From positions 1 through 8,048 of the forward strand of contig JAEMTM010000080.1 in NCBI GenBank assembly GCA_016462305.1: DNA of 8,048 bases. The letters run 5' to 3'. The notes below the pieces were generated by a model. That model had not been told where the DNA came from. It saw only the letters and a list, made by a program, of their open reading frames with translations, and did no database searches. The position numbers and the translations under genes are program-made. This DNA is from Sphingomonadaceae bacterium (GTDB taxonomy: Bacteria > Pseudomonadota > Alphaproteobacteria > Sphingomonadales > Sphingomonadaceae). Position 1 is the stretch's first letter; every line of letters begins with the position of its first letter. Below are positions 1 to 6,316 of the stretch, in pieces.

Positions 1-977
1 CGCAGGGCATACCATTTTGCGACATTGGCGTTATGTTCTTGCAAGGTGTCGGCAAAAATATGGCCGCCCTTTCCGTCCGCGACGAAATAATAGGCGCTGG
101 TTCGTTGCGGGTTCAGCACGGCGGCAATGGCGGCGCGTGACGGGTTGGCGATTGGTCCTTTCGGCAGGCCAGCCATAGCGTAAGTGTTATAATCGTTCAC
201 GTCGGCAATCTCGGATTTGCGAATGCGCCGGCCAAGCGATTTGCCCTTTGTGATGGGGTAAATGATCGTCGGGTCGGCCTGCAACCGCATGCCCGTGCGT
301 AAACGATTGGAATAGACACCGGAGACAATGCGCAATTCGGATTTGAGCGCCGTTTCCTTTTCGACAATCGACGCAAGCGTAAGCGCCTCTAAGGGTGTTT
401 TGACCATCGCGTTCGGGCTGCGCTTTGCCCACAACTCGGCCATTGTTTTTGTCATGGCGTCCTGCATCCGTTTCAGGACAGCAGCGCGCGGTTCGTTTTT
501 GTCAAAGGCGTAGCTGTCAGGCAAAACCGAACCCTCGGCGGGTATGGAAATGCGGCCGGTGAGCTGGTCATTGGCCATAAGGCGTTCGTACACCATGATC
601 GAAGGCATGCCTTCGGGAATGGTGACCATGCGTTGCACGGTTTTCCCATCTGTCAGGATGGACAATATATCGGCATTGGATGCCTTTGCCGGAATGACAA
701 ATTCGCCTGCCTTGATGGTGTTAGACGCGCCAAAAATCTTTGCCCGGCGCACAAATGCGTCGGCGGATTTGACCGCACCGCTTTTCTCAAGCTGCCGTGC
801 AGCCGACATCATGCTTGACCCCGGCTTAATGATTACAGTCGCCGCGCGCTCCAGCGGCCCAGGCGCAGTCCATCCGTAAATAAAGTTACCGGCGATGACC
901 GCCAGCAGCAGCGCCGCTGCAACGACCGCCCATTTGGCGAAGCGGCGGTTTGCCTGTTTTCGATACCGTTTCGCCAC
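1..977 (-). CDS. mltG: Endolytic murein transglycosylase MltG (YceG-like), C-terminus cut by window edge
   Basis: Inner-membrane lytic transglycosylase that cleaves nascent glycan strands and is thought to set their length. The frame is open from a GTG at 977 to the left edge (325 codons visible). A basic N-terminus (KRYRKQANRR) precedes one membrane segment at about residues 16-35. A LysM-like region follows at about 45-115 (IKPGSS...IKAGEFVIP, GKTVQRMVTIPEGMP). The catalytic domain holds LASIVEKET at 201-209, with Glu206 as the probable catalytic acid by family alignment, then NRLRTGMRLQADPTIIY, YNTYAMAGLPKGPIANPS and YYFVADGKGGHIF. Only about the last 5-20 residues should be missing. GTG is chosen because AAGGG lies 6 nt upstream and the nearest ATG (around 993) is out of frame. 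It lies 86 nt downstream of fabF, an order common in proteobacteria, so it is probably co-transcribed. Function is secure; the start is fairly secure. Confidence 0.95.
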   Translation of the reverse strand, partial: MAKRYRKQANRRFAKWAVVAAALLLAVIAGNFIYGWTAPGPLERAATVIIKPGSSMMSAARQLEKSGAVKSADAFVRRAKIFGASNTIKAGEFVIPAKASNADILSILTDGKTVQRMVTIPEGMPSIMVYERLMANDQLTGRISIPAEGSVLPDSYAFDKNEPRAAVLKRMQDAMTKTMAELWAKRSPNAMVKTPLEALTLASIVEKETALKSELRIVSGVYSNRLRTGMRLQADPTIIYPITKGKSLGRRIRKSEIADVNDYNTYAMAGLPKGPIANPSRAAIAAVLNPQRTSAYYFVADGKGGHIFADTLQEHNANVAKWYAL

Positions 978-983
978 AATTAA

Positions 984-1027
984 CCCTTCTCATTCCCGCC
1001 GTCAGTGCCCGCATGTGCGGGCATGAC
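984..1027 (-). promoter_or_regulatory. Hairpin pair in the fabF-mltG spacer next to the mltG ribosome binding site
   Basis: The 86-nt spacer contains TGCCCGCA (1006-1013) and TGCGGGCA (1016-1023), extended by GTCA/TGAC at 1001-1004 and 1024-1027 with a one-base bulge. TCATTCCCGC at 990-999 can instead pair with GCGGGCATGA at 1017-1026 (9 of 10 positions). The two folds share bases and exclude each other. The second reaches the edge of the mltG Shine-Dalgarno (CCCTTC on the plus strand, 984-989). No T run follows on either strand, so it is not a standard intrinsic terminator. It may be mRNA-stabilising, a processing site, or a decayed palindromic repeat. The structure is seen; its role is not known. 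Confidence 0.45.
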
Positions 1028-1063
1028 AAAATGAGAGATATGCGATTTTGCTATCACGTTCGT

Positions 1064-2323
1064 TTATTCAGCCAATTTCATGATAAGGCTGGCGTTCGTC
1101 CCGCCAAAGCCGAAGCTGTTGTTCAAAACCGCCTTCACTTCGCGTTTCCTGGCGACATGGGGGACAAGGTCAACACCTTCGGTGCCTTCATCTGGGTTGT
1201 CGAGATTGAGCGTCGGCGGCACAATCTGGTCACGCAGCGCAAGGATGCAGAAAATGCTCTCCACCGCGCCAGCGCCGCCCAGCAAATGGCCAATGGCGGA
1301 TTTGGTCGAGCTCATCGACACATTTGCCATGGCATCACCAAATAAGCGCTTTACCGCGCCCAGTTCGATTGTATCGGCCATGGTCGATGTGCCATGCGCG
1401 TTGATATAATCAATATCGGCGGGCGTCATGCCGGCCTTTTTCAGCGCCATCTGCATGGATCGAAACGCGCCGTCACCTTCGGGATGCGGCGCAGTTACGT
1501 GATAGGCATCGCCCGACAAGCCATAGCCGACGACTTCGGCGTAGATCTTCGCGCCGCGCGCCTTGGCATGTTCATATTCTTCCAAAACAACGACGCCTGC
1601 GCCTTCACCCATCACGAAACCGTCGCGGTCCTTGTCATAAGGGCGGCTGGCGGCCTCTGGACGGTCGTTATAGCTCATATTGAGCGCGCGCGCCTGTGCA
1701 AAGCCTGCGATGCCCAGCGGGTTGATGGTGCCCTCTGAACCGCCAGCGACCATGATGTCGGCATCATCATCGCGGATCATGCGGGCGGCATCACCAATCG
1801 AGTGCGCGCCTGTGGAGCAAGCGGTGACGACTGCGTGATTGGGCCCTTTTAGGCCATATTTGATGCTGACTTGGCCCGAGATCAGGTTTATCAAGCGGCC
1901 ATGCACGAAATGCGGGCTAACGCGGCCAGGGCCTTTCTCCGCCAGCAGCAACGCCTCGCTTTCAATGCCGGGTAGACCGCCGATCCCGGACCCGATGGAG
2001 CAGCCAGCGCGCACTTTTTGTTCTTCGGTCAATTCGGTGAGGCCCGCATCTTCCAATGCTTGGCCAGCGGCATCAATGCCGAAAATAATGAACGGATCGA
2101 CCTGACGTTGGACCTTGTGGTCCACGCGCTTATCTGGGTCAAAGCCCCAAGGATGGTCCTTCGCCTTCACCTCGCATGCAATAAGGCATTTCTGGTTGCT
2201 GGCGTCGAAATGCGTAATCATGCCAGCACCGGATTTTCCGGCAATGAGGTTGGACCAAGTGGTTTCAACATCTGCACCCAAGGGTGTAACCAGACCTAAT
2301 CCAGTGACCACGACACGACGCAT
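1064..2323 (-). CDS. fabF: Beta-ketoacyl-ACP synthase II (FabF)
   Basis: Elongating condensing enzyme of type II fatty-acid synthesis: it joins malonyl-ACP to an acyl-ACP with loss of CO2. The 419 residues are close to the family's usual ~413. The N-terminus RRVVVTGLGLVTPLG is classical. The Cys-His-His triad is present: Cys169 in TACSTGAHS, His310 in NAHGTSTMAD and His346 in KSAIGHLLGGAGAVE, with Lys341 next to it. The gating loop NSFGFGGTNA is at 402-411, with Phe406. The start is ATG 2321-2323 with GGAG 8 nt upstream (tttGGAGataacgca). It follows acpP by 146 nt, and a strong hairpin lies in that gap, so its transcription is probably uncoupled in part from acpP. I saw no clear promoter of its own in the remaining ~50 nt. 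Confidence 0.98.
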   Translation of the reverse strand: MRRVVVTGLGLVTPLGADVETTWSNLIAGKSGAGMITHFDASNQKCLIACEVKAKDHPWGFDPDKRVDHKVQRQVDPFIIFGIDAAGQALEDAGLTELTEEQKVRAGCSIGSGIGGLPGIESEALLLAEKGPGRVSPHFVHGRLINLISGQVSIKYGLKGPNHAVVTACSTGAHSIGDAARMIRDDDADIMVAGGSEGTINPLGIAGFAQARALNMSYNDRPEAASRPYDKDRDGFVMGEGAGVVVLEEYEHAKARGAKIYAEVVGYGLSGDAYHVTAPHPEGDGAFRSMQMALKKAGMTPADIDYINAHGTSTMADTIELGAVKRLFGDAMANVSMSSTKSAIGHLLGGAGAVESIFCILALRDQIVPPTLNLDNPDEGTEGVDLVPHVARKREVKAVLNNSFGFGGTNASLIMKLAE

Positions 2324-2375
2324 TGCGTTATCTCCAAAAGCTAATCTTTACGGCCCATTAATGCGAACAGGGGCC

Positions 2376-2438
2376 AAAAAGCAAACGGCTTTCCGACAGA
2401 AGCGCACTTAACGCCGGTCGGAAAGCCGTTTGCTTTTT
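2376..2438 (-). terminator. Perfect 22-bp inverted repeat between acpP and fabF, bidirectional terminator-like
   Basis: Arms at 2376-2397 and 2417-2438 are perfectly complementary over 22 bases, with a 19-base loop. The left arm begins AAAAAGCAAACGG and the right arm ends CCGTTTGCTTTTT, so the GC-containing stem is flanked by an A run and a T run. Read on the minus strand, the hairpin starts 31 nt after the acpP stop and ends in TTTTTGGCC. Read on the plus strand it ends in TTTTTTATTT, a better U-tract. The arrangement fits an intrinsic terminator or attenuator that raises acpP message over fabF, which would suit the high cellular demand for ACP. The structure is certain; partial termination is inferred. 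Confidence 0.8.
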
Positions 2439-2469
2439 TATTTGACCGCGCATCATCGCGCGTAACGGC

Positions 2470-2703
2470 TTAGCCGTTGCTGTTGATGAAATCGATCGCG
2501 TCCTTGACGGTCGCAATCTTTTCCGCAGCATCGTCAGGGATTTCGACGTTGAATTCTTCTTCAAACGCCATGACCAGTTCAACGATGTCAAGGCTATCTG
2601 CGCCCAGATCATCAATGAAGCTCGCAGCTTCCGTGACCTTATCGGCTTCAACGCCCAGATGTTCGACTACGATCTTTTTGACCCGTTCTGCGGTATCGCT
2701 CAT
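2470..2703 (-). CDS. acpP: Acyl carrier protein
   Basis: Small acidic cytoplasmic carrier of the growing acyl chain; 77 residues, the usual size. The phosphopantetheine attachment motif GADSLD is at 34-39, with Ser37 as the modified residue. The flanking helix IVELVMAFEEEFNVEIPDD is the classical recognition helix II. Start ATG 2701-2703 is preceded by AAGGGG at 7 nt, a strong ribosome binding site fitting an abundant protein. It follows fabG by 92 nt, the loosest junction upstream of it in the fab block apart from the terminator gap downstream. An extra promoter there is possible, but no convincing one is visible. A terminator-like hairpin follows its stop. Confidence 0.98.
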   Translation of the reverse strand: MSDTAERVKKIVVEHLGVEADKVTEAASFIDDLGADSLDIVELVMAFEEEFNVEIPDDAAEKIATVKDAIDFINSNG

Positions 2704-2795
2704 TTTTGTGCCCCTTATTGGTTGGGATGATGAATTTCAGCTATCGCCCTAATGTGCAGAATAGCCGCTGGCAAGTGGCAAGCGACGCTTATGTA

Positions 2796-3533
2796 TCAAA
2801 GCATCGCCATGCCGCCATTTACATGGATTGTTTGGCCGGTAACATAACCCGCTTCTCTTGAGGCGAGATAGGCAATAGCGGCGCCAATATCGGCGCCTTC
2901 GCCCATGCGGCCCATCGGAATACGCGCATTCAGCGCCTCTTTTTGCGCTTCAGGCAGGCTTTCGGTCATCGCGGTGGCGATGAAGCCTGGTGCGACGCAG
3001 TTGGCGGTCACATTGCGGCTGGCGAGTTCCTGCGCGATTGCTTTTGTCATCGCCGTAAGGCCGCCTTTGGACGCGGCGTAATTGGCCTGGCCAGGGTTGC
3101 CCGTGGTGCCGACGACGCTGGTGATGGTAATGATACGGCCAAAGCGTGCTTTCATCATGGGTTTCGAGGCGGCGCGTATCAGGCGAAATGTTGCCTCAAG
3201 GTTGATACGGATGACGTCATCCCATTCCTCATCCTTCATACGCATCGTCAAATTGTCGCGCGTAACGCCGGCGTTGTTCACAAGAATGTCGATCTGGCCC
3301 AGTTTCTGGAGCGCAGCGGGAACCAACGCCTCAACGCTGTCCTTGTCACCCAAGTCGCAGGGAATCGCAACATGGTCGCCACCTAAGGATGCCCGGAATG
3401 CTTCGAGCTTTTCCACGTTGGAGCCGGACACCGCAAGCCGCGCGCCTTGGGCCGCCAGCGCGTGACAGATGGCGCTGCCAATCCCGCCCGAAGCGCCAGT
3501 AACAAGCGCAGTCATGCCGGTTAGATCAAACAT
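2796..3533 (-). CDS. fabG: 3-oxoacyl-ACP reductase FabG
   Basis: NADPH-dependent reductase of the beta-ketoacyl-ACP intermediate, from the short-chain dehydrogenase family; 245 residues against 244 in E. coli. Cofactor motif TGASGGIG is at 12-19 and NNAG at 86-89. The catalytic residues are Asn111, Ser139 (ITSVVG), Tyr152 and Lys156 (YAASK). The C-terminus GYVTGQTIHVNGGMAML is standard. The frame is open a further 27 codons upstream, but that stretch only overlaps the end of the crotonase gene. ATG 3531-3533 gives the family N-terminus (MFDLTGMTALVTG) and has AAGGGAG about 5 nt upstream. One base separates the crotonase stop from this start (TGA-t-ATG), so the two are probably translationally coupled. 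Confidence 0.97.
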   Translation of the reverse strand: MFDLTGMTALVTGASGGIGSAICHALAAQGARLAVSGSNVEKLEAFRASLGGDHVAIPCDLGDKDSVEALVPAALQKLGQIDILVNNAGVTRDNLTMRMKDEEWDDVIRINLEATFRLIRAASKPMMKARFGRIITITSVVGTTGNPGQANYAASKGGLTAMTKAIAQELASRNVTANCVAPGFIATAMTESLPEAQKEALNARIPMGRMGEGADIGAAIAYLASREAGYVTGQTIHVNGGMAML

Positions 3534-3534
3534 A

Positions 3535-4338
3535 TCATTCTCCCTTAAATTCGGGTGCGCGCTTTTCCAGAAACGCGGTGATTGCTTCGTCATTGTCCGC
3601 GGTGGCGTGGGCAAGGCTTTGCATCGCGGCGGACATTTCGAGGATATTTTTAAGGTCCGCCGTCTGCCCTTCGCGCAACAGGCGCTTCGTCATGCGGACG
3701 GCATGTGGCGGGTTTGCGGCAATTTTGTCCGCAATGGTGCGCGCGGCGGTCATCAGGTCGGCATCATCCACCACTTGCGTAACCAGCCCGATACGCAACG
3801 CTTCGGCAGCGTCGATGGTTTCGCCGGTCAGGGCAAGTTCGGTCGCTTTTGAAAAACCGACGATGCGCGGCAACAGCCATGCGCCACCGTCGCCCGGCGT
3901 AATGCCCAACCGCACAAAGCTCTCGGCAAATTTGGCCGAAGACGCGGCAATCCGAATGTCGCACATTGTGCTAAGGTCAAGCCCTGCACCAATGGCCGCA
4001 CCATTGACCGCCGCGATGACCGGAACCTCAAGCGCTTGGAACATCAAGGGCAGACGTTGGATACCATATTTATAGTTGCGCCGGGTTTCTGCGGGCAATC
4101 CGGCACGCAAGCCACCACTATCCGGACGCATTTGTTTTAAGTCACCGCCGGAGGAAAACACCGTTCCTGCGCCTGTCAGGATGACGCAGCGCACCGACAT
4201 GTCCTGATCCGCTGCCATGAAGGCATCGCACAATTGTTCGACGACAGACACATCCGAAATCGGGTTACGCTTTTCGGGCATATTCAGCGTGATGGTCAGT
4301 ATGCCAACATCGCGCGACTGGAGAATTTGGTCGTTCAT
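3535..4338 (-). CDS. Crotonase (enoyl-CoA hydratase/isomerase) family protein embedded in the fab operon
   Basis: Crotonase-fold acyl-CoA or acyl-thioester enzyme of 267 residues, presumably cytoplasmic. Oxyanion-hole regions are SSGGDLK (62-68) and NGAAIGAGLDL (112-122). The C-terminal part (ANPPHAVRMTKRLLREGQ) is typical of the family. Compared by eye with rat enoyl-CoA hydratase, the Glu144 position is Asp121 and the Glu164 position is Phe141, so the hydratase pair is absent. Asp121 aligns with Asp176 of dienoyl-CoA isomerase. The loop has PGDGG (148-152) in place of PGAGG. The substrate is therefore unknown, and isomerase or another crotonase chemistry is more likely than simple hydration. 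Its ATG shares one base with the fabD stop (TAATG), there is only a weak GAAAG upstream, and it ends one base before fabG: it is tightly coupled to both. A FabM-like ACP isomerase is one idea; an ordinary catabolic CoA enzyme is another. Confidence 0.9.
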   Translation of the reverse strand: MNDQILQSRDVGILTITLNMPEKRNPISDVSVVEQLCDAFMAADQDMSVRCVILTGAGTVFSSGGDLKQMRPDSGGLRAGLPAETRRNYKYGIQRLPLMFQALEVPVIAAVNGAAIGAGLDLSTMCDIRIAASSAKFAESFVRLGITPGDGGAWLLPRIVGFSKATELALTGETIDAAEALRIGLVTQVVDDADLMTAARTIADKIAANPPHAVRMTKRLLREGQTADLKNILEMSAAMQSLAHATADNDEAITAFLEKRAPEFKGE

Positions 4339-5276
4339 TAAATCGCTTTCAACAAGGCTTCGATGTCATCCATGCTGATGACGCTTGATGTGGTGATGTC
4401 TTCGCCCGCGCTGCGCTTTACCATGGGCGACAATATCTTCCCGCCAAACTCTACAAAATGGGTAACGCCGGCCTCTGCCATGGCAATCGCCGACTCGCGC
4501 CAGCGGACCCGGCCAGTGACCTGCTGCACCAATTGCCGGGATATGGTGTCGGGGTCGGATACCGGCGCAGCGGTGACGTTGGCGAATAACGGCACCAATG
4601 GCGCGTGGATGGTCGTCGTCGCAAGCGCACTTGCCATGTCATCGGCGGCGGGTTGCATCAACGGACAGTGAAAGGGTGCAGACACGGGCAACAATATGCC
4701 GCGTTTGATGCCATGGTCCTTCGCCAATGCAATCGCCCGGTCAATCGCGCCTTTATGGCCGGAAATAACGACTTGCGACGGGTCATTGTCATTGGCGACG
4801 GTGCAGGTTTCCCCTTCGGCAGCCGCAACGGCAAGGCTTTCGGCTTTTTCTATATCCGCGCCGAGCAAAGCGGCCATCGCGCCAACGCCGACGGGCACAG
4901 CCGCCTGCATCGCGCGCCCGCGCAGCTTCAGCAATGCCGCCGTCACCGACAAAGGCAAAGCGCCAGCGGCGCAGAGTGCGCTATATTCGCCCAAGGAATG
5001 GCCAGCGACGAAATCACATTTTTCCGATAGGCGAACGCCGCCTTCCTTTTCCAAAACGCGCAAGGTGGCGATGGCATTGGCCATGATCGCAGGCTGCGCA
5101 TTTTCGGTCAGTATGAGGTCGCTCTCTGGTCCTTCGCACATCAGGCGGAAAAGATGCTGGCCCAATGCCTCATCGACTTCCTCAAACATAGCGCGCGCAA
5201 TGGGGCTGGCTTCGGCGAGCATTTTGCCCATGCCAACGGCTTGGCTGCCTTGTCCGGGGAAAATAAATGCGCGCAT
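4338..5276 (-). CDS. fabD: Malonyl-CoA:ACP transacylase FabD
   Basis: Transfers malonyl from CoA to ACP, supplying extender units to FabF. The 312 residues match the family length (~310). IFPGQGSQAVGMG lies at 5-17, the nucleophile Ser94 in GHSLGEYSA, Arg119 in LKLRGRAMQ (carboxylate binding by homology), and the catalytic His203 in VSAPFHCPLM. The C-terminus VEFGGKILSPMVKR is typical. The frame is open 18 codons further upstream, but ATG 5274-5276 gives the standard start (MRAFIFPGQGSQ) and has AGGAG 5 nt upstream. It lies 35 nt downstream of the LD-carboxypeptidase gene, and its stop overlaps the crotonase start by one base. Confidence 0.97.
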   Translation of the reverse strand: MRAFIFPGQGSQAVGMGKMLAEASPIARAMFEEVDEALGQHLFRLMCEGPESDLILTENAQPAIMANAIATLRVLEKEGGVRLSEKCDFVAGHSLGEYSALCAAGALPLSVTAALLKLRGRAMQAAVPVGVGAMAALLGADIEKAESLAVAAAEGETCTVANDNDPSQVVISGHKGAIDRAIALAKDHGIKRGILLPVSAPFHCPLMQPAADDMASALATTTIHAPLVPLFANVTAAPVSDPDTISRQLVQQVTGRVRWRESAIAMAEAGVTHFVEFGGKILSPMVKRSAGEDITTSSVISMDDIEALLKAI

Positions 5277-5311
5277 GATTGCTCCTGTTCGTCCGTGTTC
5301 TGGCAATTCGC

Positions 5312-6148
5312 CTATGGCGCGGCGCTGCATGTTGCAAGCCCGAACGGCACGATGCGGTTGTCAGCATCATGACCAATATCCGCGCGGCCCAGATAATTGA
5401 TCCCCGTTTTTGCGCACCAGCTTTGGGCAATTTCCTCGGCATCTTCGCCAAAGGGGCGGTCATTGACAGGCACATCGCTGACACGGCCAAGCCGCAATCC
5501 GGCCAATCCGGCGGTTTGCAAATGGCTGGTGACGTGGAAAAACGCGCGGTCATAGCCATAGAGATATTCGCTGATTTCCTCCAATATCAACACATGGTCT
5601 TTCAGGTCGGGCATTAACGGCGTGCCGACCATCATCGCCAAGGTCATCAGATTGAACGCCGCATATTTTGTGCCTGCTTGCACATGGGGTTCAAGCGCCT
5701 GCGGCGACGCGTGCAGCATCCAGTCGAGCGCGCGCAGGACGGCGGCCTCACCGCCATTGCGCCTGATGTCGGCTGGCATTGGCCCGTGGCACACATGGCC
5801 TATTTTTGCGGCGTACAATGCGCCAAGCAGGTTGCCGGCGTCGCTATAGCCCATATAGATTTTGTCCGCTGCCGCTGACGTTAGTGCCGCGACGGCGTCT
5901 TGGGCGATTCGGCAAGCCCCATAGCCACCACGCACGAACCAGACCGCATCAACGCTGGGGTCATTGGCAAGGTCCACAAACGCGGCGCAGCGCATATCGT
6001 CTGGCCCGGCAAAATGGCCAGCCTCGGCAAAGCATTGGTCGTGAAAGATGAGTTCAGCGGTCGGGTGCGTGGTTGCGGCAAGCGCAATAACCCGCGCCGC
6101 GTCCTCCCGCGTAAATGGCGTTGATGGCGCACAGATCGCTATCCGCAT
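5312..6148 (-). CDS. ldcA: LD-carboxypeptidase (peptidase family S66), muropeptide recycling
   Basis: Serine peptidase that removes the terminal D-Ala from murein tetrapeptides to give tripeptides; 278 residues, somewhat shorter than the ~304 of E. coli LdcA. No signal peptide is visible, so it is cytoplasmic. N-terminal MRIAICAPSTPF and FVRGGYGA (71-78) are family hallmarks. The catalytic triad by alignment is Ser102 in GYSD, Glu190 in ILEEISEYLYGYDR, and His260 in IGHDADNRIVPFG. ATG 6146-6148 has AGAGG about 9 nt upstream and no other reasonable start. It is the first gene of the minus-strand block and may be co-transcribed with fabD. A Mur ligase is divergent to it; an Mpl-type ligase would use the tripeptide product. 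The symbol is by homology only. Confidence 0.9.
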   Translation of the reverse strand: MRIAICAPSTPFTREDAARVIALAATTHPTAELIFHDQCFAEAGHFAGPDDMRCAAFVDLANDPSVDAVWFVRGGYGACRIAQDAVAALTSAAADKIYMGYSDAGNLLGALYAAKIGHVCHGPMPADIRRNGGEAAVLRALDWMLHASPQALEPHVQAGTKYAAFNLMTLAMMVGTPLMPDLKDHVLILEEISEYLYGYDRAFFHVTSHLQTAGLAGLRLGRVSDVPVNDRPFGEDAEEIAQSWCAKTGINYLGRADIGHDADNRIVPFGLATCSAAP

Positions 6149-6170
6149 AAATTACGTGCCTCTCTAATAC

Positions 6171-6260
6171 GCGTCATTCCCGCGTAGGGGGGAATCCAAC
6201 GCCGGGCCGTGATGTTTCGACAGAGCGAGAGTTGGCCCCCCGCCTTCGCGGGGGTGACGC
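6171..6260. repeat. 90-bp palindromic intergenic repeat element
   Basis: Arms of 30 bases at 6171-6200 and 6231-6260 are inverted copies (GCGTCAttCCCGCGtAGG against GCGTCAccCCCGCGaAGG, ending CCAAC), with about six mismatches and a 30-base centre. Each arm is itself a hairpin: ATTCCC with GGGAAT in the left, CCCCCGC with GCGGGGG in the right. GTCATTCCCGCG...GGGAATCC is the signature of a widespread interspersed repeat class in alphaproteobacterial and other proteobacterial genomes; that assignment is from memory of the class. The element ends 22 nt from the ldcA start and 56 nt from the Mur ligase start. The gene starts are clear of it, but it must lie within or next to a promoter or leader of at least one of the two genes. 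Confidence 0.85.
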
Positions 6261-6316
6261 AGTTTTGTATATATAGGACCATTGCCAAAATCATCTTCCG
6301 GCCATAACCGCCACTG
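6261..6316. promoter_or_regulatory. AT-rich divergent promoter candidate
   Basis: The only AT-rich stretch in the 168-bp divergent spacer is at 6261-6275, with TATATATA at 6268-6275. It could serve as a -10 box in either direction. I found no good -35 hexamer at 16-18 nt on either side, so this is only a location guess. If it drives ldcA, the whole repeat element lies in the ldcA leader; if it drives the Mur ligase, the leader is about 35-40 nt. Confidence 0.25.

Noticed and set aside
2746..2781. acpP promoter: tandem TTGCCA boxes (minus strand, 2769-2774 and 2776-2781) with TAGGGC 17 nt downstream
   Set aside because: The -10 match is poor and the tandem TTGCCA is only a 7-base direct repeat. 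An acpP promoter is plausible in this 92-bp gap, but the sequence does not show one clearly.
3534..3614. 27-codon N-terminal extension of fabG
   Set aside because: The extension overlaps the crotonase coding end and adds residues not found in the FabG family. The internal ATG has the proper Shine-Dalgarno and family N-terminus.
5277..5330. 18-codon N-terminal extension of fabD
   Set aside because: It adds residues before the conserved MRAFIFPGQGSQ start and would overlap the end of ldcA. AGGAG sits at the right distance from the internal ATG.
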